Of a stretch of DNA of 64,000 nt, positions 31,522 to 44,237 are shown in pieces; position 1 is the stretch's first letter; each line of letters starts with the position of its first letter. This DNA is from Diphasiastrum complanatum. Taxonomy: Eukaryota > Streptophyta > Lycopodiopsida > Lycopodiales > Lycopodiaceae. The DNA lies in assembly GCA_029204225.1 (NCBI GenBank), contig CM055103.1, positions 26,646,293-26,710,292 of the forward strand, written 5' to 3'. A model generated the notes under the pieces. It ran no database searches. It was not told the origin of the DNA and saw nothing but the letters and a program-made list of their open reading frames with translations. The position numbers and the translations under genes are program-made.

Positions 31522-34500
31522 AAACTGCTTCTATCCTTACAAGCTCTTCAAAACAGGAAAGAATTACTAGAACAGTTCCTTTAACTTTCAATATTAACCT
31601 AGAAAATTATTATCCTTAGTCTGACTTTCATATCAAACAAGTACTCAGAGATAATCAATTTTCCAATTGTTAATCTCTGATCTGGAGTACGACTCAAGTT
31701 TGGAAAAAGTACACTAAGCAATAAATTTCTCAACTAGGTTACACTCAACACAAGTTAGTAATATCACCTTCATGTAAAACACTTACATGAATCACTGAAT
31801 GAAATATTCCCTAACTTTGGAGATTAAAGTTAAAGAAAAGAAATAATAATTACAGTCTGAAATTATCCACAAACTCTGGCAGACAAAAAAGCTCCCAAGT
31901 ACAAACTATCCTTAGAATCCAATTCTAAGATATGATAATTCATTCAACTAGAAACTCTAGGAGAATCATTAAAATATAGAATGATTAAAACTCAACTCTG
32001 AGTATTCCAAATACTCTTTTGAGTTAAATACTCCTATTTCTAGCACCAAATGAAAGAAAATAGCATTCATTCATCTTAATAGACTTATCTGTCTCCTATG
32101 GTAACTGGAGATCCAATCAAACGAAGAACTGTACTCAAGCATCTGCAGACCATATACTGTAGCAGAATAGCATCCACTAGATAACTTAAATTCTCTACAA
32201 GTAAAATAACTTCCCTTGTGAGAATTTCTATGAGATCTATAGGTTCTCAATTAAAATACTAGAGTAGAGAGATTCAAAACACTGATCTAAATTCTTACTC
32301 AATTAACATACCAAGACTTAATTGTCACACCTAAGAATCATCACAATTCTGAATAATTCTCTGACAATAATTAAATAGTTATTTATGATCCGTCAATCAT
32401 AAATATTTAGATTCGTATGATTCGTCGATCATAATTTTCTAGAATCCAAAACTCATAATCATTTACTAGACACTGGAGTATATGTCCAACATAACTCAGG
32501 AAAAGTAAGATTCATTCCAAAATCTTTCTATTAAGAAAATACTAGATTTAGGAATACTTTCAAAACATGATTCTTTAACTGAAGTGCAAGATTCAAGTTC
32601 TATAAACCACTAGTAATTAAAGACTGAACATTTACCAAAATGATAATCATCTTCAACCACAAAAGAAAAACTTTAGATTACAAATCTAGATATCCAAAGT
32701 CCTGCTGAATATCAATTCAGTTATTATTCTCGGATTCATTACAATTTGTTATCCAATTGAGCTCTTTGGGATACAACCACTAATGAGCTTAGTCCCTTCC
32801 TTAACTAAGGAATACTCTATTCCAAAAATACTGTATATCCAATGCACACAATTTTAACTGATGAACCCAAATGATTCACTAATCATGCGTCTTACAAGCA
32901 ATATAAATCAAAACCATCATTTCCCGGTGAATCCACAACACACTGATTATTTTACCAATTAACTGCATCCTGGAGTAATCAACTACTCAAGTTAATTGCC
33001 AATAATTCAGAAATCTCAAATGTCTAGGTGCAGATCTTAATTATACTAGTATGACACCACATTTAGATTCTCATCCAAACCATTTATAAGTTAATCCATA
33101 AATCTCCAATCCAAAGATTTGTTAACTCTGCAAGTATCTGTCAAAACAATACTTGATCACATGTTTATGTTCACCGACTAGGTTAAGTGCACCAAATAAC
33201 CCTAGTAACCAGGAATACACAGTAGATTCATACAAGATTAATCGTGCACATATGTGAATAATCTCACTATGACCCAATACATAAACACATTCTTAACTGG
33301 CAGATTCCTCCAGAACCCACATATGTTACTCACATATCTCAATGAGATCTTGTAACTCAACTACAAAATAATTTTTATTTCTCATGAGTAAATAACATAT
33401 CAGAAAAATCCCTGAGACGAATAACATTCACTCTCAACAGTTTTCCAATCCCACTTACCTCTAATTACATAATTTCTCCATTTAATCAACCTCTCTTTGA
33501 TCCTAGTACTAAACTAAGATTAGGTTAATCCAATACAGAACTCTCAGACTTAAATTATGATCAAACTTACTTCTATTCCAATCAAAATGGAATTAGTAAC
33601 CTTTGACCTTTTACTGTACTACTAATAGATAATGAATCTAATTCCAAACATGTTCTAGTTCCAGACTGTCCACAATCCCTAGAGATTTCCTCTTATTCGA
33701 AAAGTTCCAAGTATGTATCTTACTCTGAATCTATCCGAAATTACTTTCAGACCAAATCTCATTTCTATACCACAGCTGGTTCTCTTCCGAAAACTATGCA
33801 ACCCACAGATTCCCAAATATAATTTTATTCCATCACTTCACCCCTCCTGTTAAAGAAATTATCAATTTCAATAAAAGTTAACTTGAAAGATAATATATGA
33901 AAATATCCAAACCCATGAAAAAGTCAGTAATAAGTGCATTCCACAAAAGGATTCACTCAATTACAAACAAGACTTTTCCTTCAAATATTTTCAACCCGAG
34001 TGACAGAAACTATCATTCTCTCGAAATCCATTTATGCAAAAAGAGATATTCTAGATTCAAAAAATTGAAACACGTTAACCTTAGAATTTATCTGAATTCT
34101 AAGTCTATCCGCACAAGTAGTAATTTATATGACATAACATTCTTTCAGAAGAATAACTTCATGCTGGAAATAATCATATAAACCAGTCTGATGTCTTATA
34201 TTCGAGAAATTACTAAGAAGTAAAGGATTAATTAAGAAAGGGAAAATAGTTTGAGGGCCTCTGATTTTGTAAATAATGAGATACCACATTGGGATCTTTC
34301 AAAATACCCCACATTTGATCAAACGGTTTTTTATTTTTCCCATATCGCGACTAGGTACTAAAACACACCATTGATCATCAGATCTTTACAGTCCTAGAAT
34401 TTTTTTTACTGATGTCCCATACCATCAGCTTTTCCTTCCAAAAAACTCTTAACCGCTTTATCTGATATTTTAAAGTTCTATTGATCATCTAGCTGTCCTA

Positions 34501-34856
34501 TAATCACTATAGCAAATTATCTCCTGTTCCCAAATACTGGAGAATCCATTTATTTGGATGGCTGGCATGCCTATCAGATGGATACTACAAATCCACACCT
34601 GATTCTAGAAGAATTAACATGGTTCAACACTACATTCTGATCCTTACAAGTTAATGATAAGCTTCAAATCCCCCTGGATCCAAGAGCATCAAGCTTCTAT
34701 CAACTAACAGATCCAATGTAATCCATATATTAGATTCTACTTCTAACATCACAATTGACATCCAAAATTGCGGATAACTCAATGGTCACAAAGATATTAG
34801 TTATGAATTCAACTAAATGAATCATTCCCAGGAAATTAATATCCGGTATTAAGCAA
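31522..34856. other. Long AT-rich non-coding interior of the gypsy derivative
   Basis: No open frame with a recognisable protein, RNA gene or element end over 3.3 kb. It occupies the place where reverse transcriptase, RNase H and integrase would be. Confidence 0.55.
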
Positions 34857-35480
34857 TTATTTACTGGGATTGCTAAGCCATAACGGACTCAAGAGATGGA
34901 GATATAGAGACCAATGGAGAAGATACTGCACCAAGCATCGAACCAAGAGGGCTATTTGAGGTATGCGCAAAAGCAATAGTAGAAATACCACCAAGGTATA
35001 CGGCCTAAATATCAATGAAACCAGGAATGACCACTGAATACAATATTTGTGAATCAAGGCATATAGGCACAAGGCACACAACAACAACCTGTAAATCCGA
35101 AGGAGCATCAACCTGAGGAAGAGGACCCACGAATGGTGAAAGTGAAGCAGCAACTGATGTACTCTGAATGGAAAGAAGAGCTGCATCCTGAGCCTTTGGC
35201 AGGCTACGCATAAACTGCTTCCCGGTAACCAATTGATAGTCACCCTGGGAATTAGTACCAACAAGTGAATGATGCTGACCATCATGAGTGAAGAAAGGTG
35301 TGTGCTGAGAGAGTCCACAACAACAGTACCAAGTGAAGAGAACCAAGCTGCACCAAAAATGATGTCATAGTGCTTCAGAGAAATGATGTAGAAATCTACC
35401 TGACCAGAAAAATCACCAATGCGATAATCCAAGCCCTGAATCATCTGAGGACTGGGAAAAGAATGGGAACGAGCAACCTC
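34857..35480 (-). pseudogene. Gypsy aspartic protease C-terminal remnant
   Basis: In the frame 35693-34857 the segment MIQGLDYRIGDFSGQVDFYI...HYDIIFGAAWFSSLG is the end of a gypsy protease (the usual form is YDVILGMDWL). After a frameshift the frame 35346-35005 continues HTPFFTHDGQHHSLVG and VTGKQFMRSLPK, the spacer before reverse transcriptase. The protease active-site part is missing. Confidence 0.72.
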
Positions 35481-35886
35481 AACACTGAGAGGCTGGGAAG
35501 CAGGAACAGGTGCGAGCAAAGTGTGGCTCAGGAACTGGGGGACGTGGAAAGAAACCAGGAGGTGGGTTAGGTGGAATGAACGGTCCACCACCAGGCTGAC
35601 TAGCAGAAGAAGATGGAAATCCAAATGGAGGGGAGTCCCAAATGAAGGAAAGACAGGAGCTTTTTCCAGGACCATGAGGCTGTAAAGAATCAATATGTGA
35701 CTGCATAGTAGGAAAGCCGGTCATAACTGTATTGAAGCGAAGAACGAGGCCAAAAAGAATTTCATCCATGCGCCAAAATTGATCGGATAAGTTTTCCTGA
35801 ACAAATTCACTCAGGGTAGGTGAATGTGCCATAATGATAGTGGAAGGAATAGACGAAAACTTGAGGGAGTGGACTCTTGTCGTCAC
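35479..35886 (-). pseudogene. Gypsy gag N-terminal remnant
   Basis: Starts MAHSPTLSEFVQENLSDQFW at about 35832, then a coiled region and a glycine/proline-rich stretch (PFIPPNPPPGFFPRPPVPEP). This is the pattern of the N-terminal gag region before the gag domain. The rest of gag is deleted, and the frame joins directly to the protease remnant. Confidence 0.6.
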
Positions 35887-37317
35887 CCCAAATTAGTCTA
35901 TTAAAACCAATATTATCACAACTAAGAAAGAGCAGCAATCAGCAAATGGAAAAAGTGAAAATGAAGGCTGTAAAAATGCACTGGACAGCTAGGAGGGAAA
36001 TGTCTAATTGGAATATCAAACCACCTAATTGCGAAATACATTTCCCGATCGCACTTACTATCCCTGATGTCCACTCTTCTTCCCTTCTTAGAATTTTCAG
36101 TTCTCTGAAAATCTTTCAGCTAAGGTATCAAGAAGACGTAATGACATTAGTAAAAATGAATTACTGTAGGAAAAAAGTTTGAAACAATTTCATCTCTATC
36201 CTATTCCTGGGTAGAAATATTGATATACAAACCACCATAGGATTTTAACTGGAAATCAAATCACCTTTACTTTTTATCAGTTCCTATTATTACGATTTTT
36301 CCAATAAAAATTGGACTGTTCCCTCTTTTTTTCATACTGGCTTAAGAATTACTTCGTTAAATTTATCTGTAATTAATGGGAAATAAGATTTGGATTCGGG
36401 TACTTCCTACTCTGTATTCAACTCCAAATAATATTGTTGAATAAAGAATTACCTGCAAATACTCTGAATTTTTCACCATTAATCATCTAACAAGTATTTC
36501 AAAAGCTTTGGTTTGTTCAATTTTAATGATAGAAAAATCATCAAAAACCACAATAACCAATTGATCGGTGTTCTACCAATTTGAAAAGGAGAAAAAACAA
36601 AACACAATTTAACTCTATGCACCGGGAGTATCAATACTCTAGAGTTAAATGGTTAAAAATGCATAATACCAAGAAATCGAATTCCTATACCGGGTATATG
36701 CTAAAGAACTATACCACTCCATCGTTCCTTCAAGATCGGCTTCGAAAAAAATTCCTACCGGAAACCAATTAATATTGCTTGACCACGAATAATGGTATTC
36801 AAATTCCACGAAATCCGGACTTACATTGTTGAAAGTCGAATGCCAAGTTGATAAGAGCTTAAAACATGCATATTGTTCATGGAAGAAGAAAATCCAATTA
36901 CTTCTAACCAAAAAAATGAGAACAATATGTAGCCAAGGTTTGAAAATCTTGATATCCAGGCACCATGAAATCGAGATTTCAATACTGGGTGCAAGTAACC
37001 TAAATTTCACAACTCTTTGGTTGTCCAGCATGTAATAAGCATCGATGCACATAAATAGCAATTCATCAAATTACAATTCTACCATGCAACGATTCAACCT
37101 TAACACCAAAAACACATGCATGCCATAAGTCCTTAAGTATTAAGAACTTGGTATATACAATCATGCAAAAAAAACAATGCACACAAAGAGGTCACCAAAC
37201 CCCTAATGCACAAAAAGTCTAAACGAGGGGAAGGCCAAAACCCTAAAGCCGCCACTCTAAAGAATACAGTCGCAACCTTCACTGCCATTCACGATTACCT
37301 GCCATTTACCACGGTGC
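35887..37317. other. AT-rich sequence, no gene
   Basis: Possibly the leader of the gypsy derivative. No LTR or primer-binding site was recognised. Confidence 0.45.
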
Positions 37318-37330
37318 CATTTACCCCGAT

Positions 37331-37418
37331 AACCAAGGGAGTTGGCTCAATTGGTTAACGCTTGACATCCAAAGTTTCTTTGGTCTCAGGTTCGAGGCTC
37401 CCCTTGGAAACCAAGAAG
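37331..37418 (+). mobile_element. tRNA-derived retroposon (SINE-like) with target duplications
   Basis: An 88-bp segment starting AACCAAGGGAGTTGGCTC carries an A-box-like TGGCTCAATTGG and a B-box-like GGTTCGAGGCTCC, spaced as in tRNA genes. It lies between identical 13-bp repeats, CATTTACCCCGAT, at 37318-37330 and 37419-37431, as made by LINE-driven insertion. The anticodon arm is not tRNA-like, so this is a SINE or tRNA pseudogene, not a working tRNA. Confidence 0.78.
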
Positions 37419-37431
37419 CATTTACCCCGAT

Positions 37432-39150
37432 GACAGTGGCCCACACCTCATAATCCTCAAGAAGGATTACTATCCGGAGGTTTCTTAACAGGTTTTTCAT
37501 GAAGCTAAGCTCACAGGTTTACTGCCATAGCGACCTACAGGGATTCACACAGCTGATCTACAGATACAGGTGCACTTTCTGGAATCTAGTCAGATCCGCC
37601 GCTTTCCAAGCAGCATGGCATCAAAAAAACAATCAGCTAGTACCACAAAAAGGTAGAAAACGAGCCAGGGAGCAGCATCTTCAACTCACCCTACCCGCGT
37701 TCTTATCAGCGCCCCCCTCTACTGCGACCTCTGTTGGGTGAAGTGGGTTACACGGATTCTAAAACTGCTGCTATTCTCTGAACCAAATCGCATCTTCACC
37801 TCTTGAAGATGGCAATCTAGAGTCATTTGGAAGAAGCATTTCACAGAACATTCTAACCCAAATCATAGCAGAAGAACCCATGCAAACACCCGACCACAAT
37901 CACCAACGAGTTTTGATCTCAGCAACCGGACAGAGGAAAAGACAATCTGGGACAGCGACTGTTTACCCTCTTAACACCTTTTTTTTTTTTTTTTAGGCTT
38001 CACAAGGGAAAGAAGACTTATCCGAAGTTTACAGAAGCTACTCAAAAATTCGCAGAGATTAACAGTTTCATCCAATGTTCTTAACATGCAGATTTGCAGG
38101 AGGATTTTGGTAGAGAAACCCCTTAATCCTCTGCATGTATTACTGGAATCATGTAGTTAAAAACCAGATAAATTGACTTATCCTCAACTTATCTATGAAC
38201 TAGTCATGATTCAGAACATCTAGGACTGTCACGCAATTGCAATTATAACTGAACAAAAACAACAACGAATGTAAACCGGATCAGCATAGCAGATCATTCT
38301 ACAACATCTGAAAGCTTTTTTAAAGAAGTAGAAGAACACGAATGAATTCACATTAATTCCAGCATCTTTGTCAAAATAGAACATGTAAAATAGCACTCTA
38401 CCAACAATTTCTAAAAGTATGCCTCATCCAGGAACTATGGAATCCCTATTCAAACTTCTCTTAAAAAAATCAGCACTCAATTCCGGCATGCCAATCCAAG
38501 TGCTTCCAACTTCCCAAAATCAATGTAGAGCTTGTCTCAATTGGAAAAAAGATCGAGCGTGGTTCTGTTTTTTCGTTGAAAAGTTTCGTTGTGGTGGCGT
38601 GACTTGCAACTAAAACCCACTATGTGGGAGTGCTTAAAAAAATCCGTACTTTTTTGAGTCATTGTAATTTTCGAGTCAGTGTATATTTTTCGAATCTTTG
38701 TTATTTTTTGAGTCTTTCTAAATTTTGATACTATCAACTAGGAAATCTGACCCACATTGCGACGTTGAAAGTCCGCCTGCTTCTGTACACAACTCTCTGG
38801 CAAAAATGACAACTACCTATTGTAGGACAGATGTAGTTAATTAAGTAGGTCAATGTAAGCTTTCAATGTACTGATCATCTGACCTCCAATCATCAAGGAA
38901 GATCTACCAGAGTCAGCGTTCTGATCAGATTATCATCCTACAACGTTATTCTGTAATTAGTTGTAGTTTTTGAATCTATTAGTTAGCAAAATGAGATGCT
39001 TTCTCTATCTCATATTGGTACTATCTTGACTATTATAACCTTGTTGTTGTTCAGTTGATTGTATATTGAACCTCAATTGAGGAGAAGCTTAATGCAGACT
39101 CGCTATCCGAAAGAACTCAGAAACACATTTAGCCATCCTTATAACTGCAT
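37432..39150. other. Intergenic, no gene recognised
   Basis: Contains a 15-17 base T run at 37979-37995 that may be the tail of a minus-strand retroposon, and several TTTTTGAGTC-like repeats at 38650-38720. Confidence 0.45.
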
Positions 39151-39154
39151 AAAC

Positions 39155-39530
39155 GTGGACCTTTACTAAACCTAACCCATTTTTCAAACCTAAACAAAGA
39201 CCTAACACTACACCTCAACCTAAACCTTATACATAGACCCAAACATAAACTCAAAATTAAACTCACACCACATAAACCTAAACAAAAATCCAAACTCAAC
39301 ATAAATCTAAAACTAGATACACACAAGTAAACGTAACTAAGGCAAAATGCAACCCAAACCCAAACCTGACCCAAGCCTAAACCTAAACATAGATTTGGAC
39401 CCAAGTCTAAACGCAACCCAAACGCAAATCCAACCTAAGCATAAGCCTAGACACAAACCTAACCCAATCTAATTTTTAACCCCATCTAAATTCTTTGCAT
39501 AGACCTAGACATAAAGCCCAAACTAAATCG
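39155..39530. repeat. C/A-rich degenerate repeat, telomere-like
   Basis: Dozens of variants of ACCTAAAC, AACCCAAAC and AACCTAAACC follow one another over about 370 bp with hardly any G. They resemble a decayed form of the plant telomere unit CCCTAAA, though the period varies between 6 and 12. Confidence 0.75.
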
Positions 39531-39614
39531 ACACTACATAGATGTAATCCTCCATAGAATGCAATACAAAAATTTATGTCATAAATTCTAAAAACAAGAA
39601 TGCAATACAAACTT

Positions 39615-40308
39615 CTATGTCATTGGTTCGTATCGACATTCCTTATCACCTTGATCTCTCTTCTTTTTTAAGCAATCACTAGCAAAATGCCCATTTGATA
39701 CCACAATAGAATAGAAGCATTTTAACTTTGATCTATAGACTTTCCTTTTGCCAAAAAAGGAAGTCTCATTTTGATCTTGCCCTTTAGACCACTTGCTTTT
39801 GCCTTTGCCTTTGAACTTGCCTTTGATGAACATAGCCTCCCCTCCATCAACTTGAGATGTAGTAGATGCACCTTCTCTTGATTGAAGCCTATACTCTTCA
39901 TTCACCAATATCTCTTGCAAATCCACAATACTTGGCAATTTCTTTTGAATAGCAAAACTTTGAACAAGATTAGCATGATCATCCAACAAGCCCTTAAGTA
40001 TAAGTACTTTTGATGTAGACTTGAATTCATAAAGCTTCTTCAAAGCTTCCGAGCCTCACTTGATGAAGTACACTTACCAACTTCCTTGAGAAGTTCATTG
40101 GTAGCATTCATCTTTATCAAATGTAAAGCTTTCTTTGCCCTCTTCTCATACCTCCCTTGATCTTGTTGTGCCATGGTTCTTTCCTCCATACCTACAACAA
40201 TGTCCATCAAATCATTCATCTCAAGGAGAGACTCCATTCTCACCTTCCAAGTAGAATAAATTGTAGAGTATCATTGCCTTCCAACATGAATCCACTTGAT
40301 GTAGCCAT
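39615..40308 (-). pseudogene. Copia gag
   Basis: The start ATG lies at 40308 (MATSSGFMLEGNDTL). After frame breaks near 40250 and 40043 the copia gag continues with KSTSKVLILKGLLDDHANLV and ends with a zinc knuckle in which CFYS and GHFASDC are separated by an extra residue. No protease follows at the left. It is related to the fragment at 6795-7264. Confidence 0.82.
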
Positions 40309-40874
40309 GTTGCAATGACCTGATCCTTTGTTTCAACCTATTCCAATGTAGAAAGCACTCTCTTGAATGTCAACAAATGAACTCAAGAAGAAATCACAAA
40401 GGTATGGAACCTCTCAAATCTCTTTCTTGCACCAAACCTAGCAAATCCAACACATAGAATGGAAGATACTTGATCAACAAATGTTAACTATTTTCACTTT
40501 CTAAACTTGAAACACACTCTTAAAAGTTCCAACAACCTCAAACATAAGAGATCCAATCAAATTTACAGTTTTGACAAAAGTACAAAAAATTGAATCTTGC
40601 AAATTGTATATGCAAATGCTACAAAGTTGATATTTTATCTTGAAAAATGCAATAAGACCTATTCACAGCAATTAAAGTCGCCACATTCCACCAAGTATGG
40701 AGTGAAATAAGCCTACTTCAATTATTTTGTCTCCTATTGAGTTTTAATTTACAAAAAATCAATTCTACAATTGAAAAATGCTCGATTTTTGAGTATAAAT
40801 CAATCTAGCATGCTCTAGAATTGGTAACTCCTCCAAATCCTTGCTAAATCTGGCTGATCCTTCAAGTAACCTGC

Positions 40875-40892
40875 ACCAAAGCTTTGGTACCA
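40875..40892 (-). promoter_or_regulatory. Primer-binding site of the 39615 copia element
   Basis: TGGTACCAAAGCTTTGG on the minus strand, directly next to the presumed LTR edge; variant of the initiator-Met form TGGTATCAGAGC. Confidence 0.65.
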
Positions 40893-41450
40893 TGTGAAGA
40901 AAAATAAGATCATTAAGTTTCAATCAATCTCTAAGATCTTTGATTACTAGCACCATTGACAACGTAGAAATCTAGCTCTAACAATGCATAGAAGCCATAA
41001 ACTCTAATAGATCTTGAAAAAATCAGATATGAATGATAAAGTACTATTGATGTCCGTACAAAACCAGTAAGCTATTGTATTTCAAACATGTGAATCCAAC
41101 AAACATCAAACAATTGCATTCTACACACGAAAATTCAAGACATACACTACAGTGCACCAATGAGTATAGAACCTCAGAGATCTCATGTATAAGCATGAAT
41201 GAGAGTAGAGAGAGAGAACGTATCTCTCCCCCTTCCCATGTGTGTACATATATTTATAGTAGGTCCATGCGTTATTTTGAATTTAGTTTCCCTACATGGA
41301 AACTTCTAGTGTTTCTAATATTTTATTATATGTGTCTGCTTTTATTATTTACAAGTATATGTAGAGAGCTGCCAATACTTCATTCATTCAATATGGTAGA
41401 TACATGTCAAGTATTAATTCGAACCTTTTGAGCAAAAGTAATAGCTGAGA
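40893..41450 (-). mobile_element. Probable 5' LTR of the 39615 copia element
   Basis: Starts TGTGAAG on the plus strand next to the primer-binding site. The right edge is a guess; a TATTTATAG box lies near 41254. No second LTR was found. Confidence 0.45.
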
Positions 41451-41797
41451 AATGTATACGAGGATTGGTGTTCTGCCATTAGTTTGTCGGAAATCCCGAT
41501 CCATGTAGTATGCCAGTTTGTTGAGTCCATTTACATGGAGAAGATGTCAACTTCTAAGGGTAGTCCTTAAGCCAAAAAGACTATTTAGAAAAAGACCTTC
41601 CAAAAAAGTGGTTTGATGGAGATCAAACAATACCAATCGATGTTTTTTAAGACTAATCCATGGGCCGTGGGTCGGCCTTAAATTGCGTCCTTCTTTCCCT
41701 CCTCTATCTAGGCTTCTGATGTGATTCGGCTTTTCGGGCCCAACATTGTTCTAATGTATGACTAGCATCATCCTTCTTACATGTTCATCTTCTAGGG

Positions 41798-42143
41798 TGT
41801 TATGTCCCTAGTTAACGAATGTTAACTAGCCCATGACCTAAGGATAAGGGACCTAGGTGAGATCAATGGATTACATGCACTAATTGAATGTAGCACCAGT
41901 AAATGCACACACAATTGTAACTATACTAGTGCTATTGATCATTGATCATTGTGTGTTTAAGATACCTTGAGTCCTCTCGATGAGTGCAATAATGGGACAA
42001 AGTTATGGTAGTATGGGAATGCCATAGCCATTGTCATAGGGATTGATGGACGCTAGTATAGTTTTCCACCACACTAAGGTGAGCATGGTTTGTTCTATAG
42101 ATGGAAGAAGATATATGGGTAGTTTTGTGGGTAGCTATTAAAA
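41798..42143 (+). mobile_element. Possible LTR fragment with primer-binding site
   Basis: Starts TGTTATGTCCCTAG and ends just before TGGTATTAGAGCCC at 42144, which fits an initiator-Met primer-binding site. No coding part follows. Confidence 0.5.
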
Positions 42144-44100
<1,957 letters not shown>

Positions 44101-44177
44101 AAAATCTACGAAAATTTTCGGTCTCCTTGTGCTCTCTCATCTTTAGCGTCGTCTCGAAACAGGATCTGATTATCGCC
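44101..44177 (+). promoter_or_regulatory. Probable 5' leader of ECH2
   Basis: Pyrimidine-rich sequence (CTCCTTGTGCTCTCTCATC) directly before the ATG, typical of plant leaders. The start of transcription was not placed. Confidence 0.5.
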
Positions 44178-44237
44178 ATGGCACAAACTCTTCCTCGAAT
44201 CCAACCCGATCGAGTCATCGCTTACCAATTTCCCGAG
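44178..44237 (+). CDS. ECH2: ECH2 exon 1 (start codon)
   Basis: Twenty codons ending PE in phase 0 at a GTCTCT donor. This ATG is the only one giving the N-terminus of the family in frame with exon 2. Confidence 0.92.

Larger units (their letters stand above)
31205..35886 (-). mobile_element. Gypsy-type element, mostly non-coding
   Basis: Minus-strand element with a 3' LTR (31205-31508), a polypurine tract, about 3.3 kb without coding potential, then a protease remnant and a gag. Reverse transcriptase, RNase H and integrase are absent. A 5' LTR was not identified to the right of the gag, so the right boundary is open. It resembles large non-autonomous LTR derivatives. Confidence 0.65.

Noticed and set aside
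33897-34181. 94-residue plus-strand open frame in the gypsy derivative
   Set aside because: AT-rich, lysine/asparagine-biased translation without motif, typical for non-coding AT-rich DNA.
37338-37410. Functional tRNA gene
   Set aside because: Boxes are present, but no credible anticodon arm, and target duplications mark it as a retroposon.
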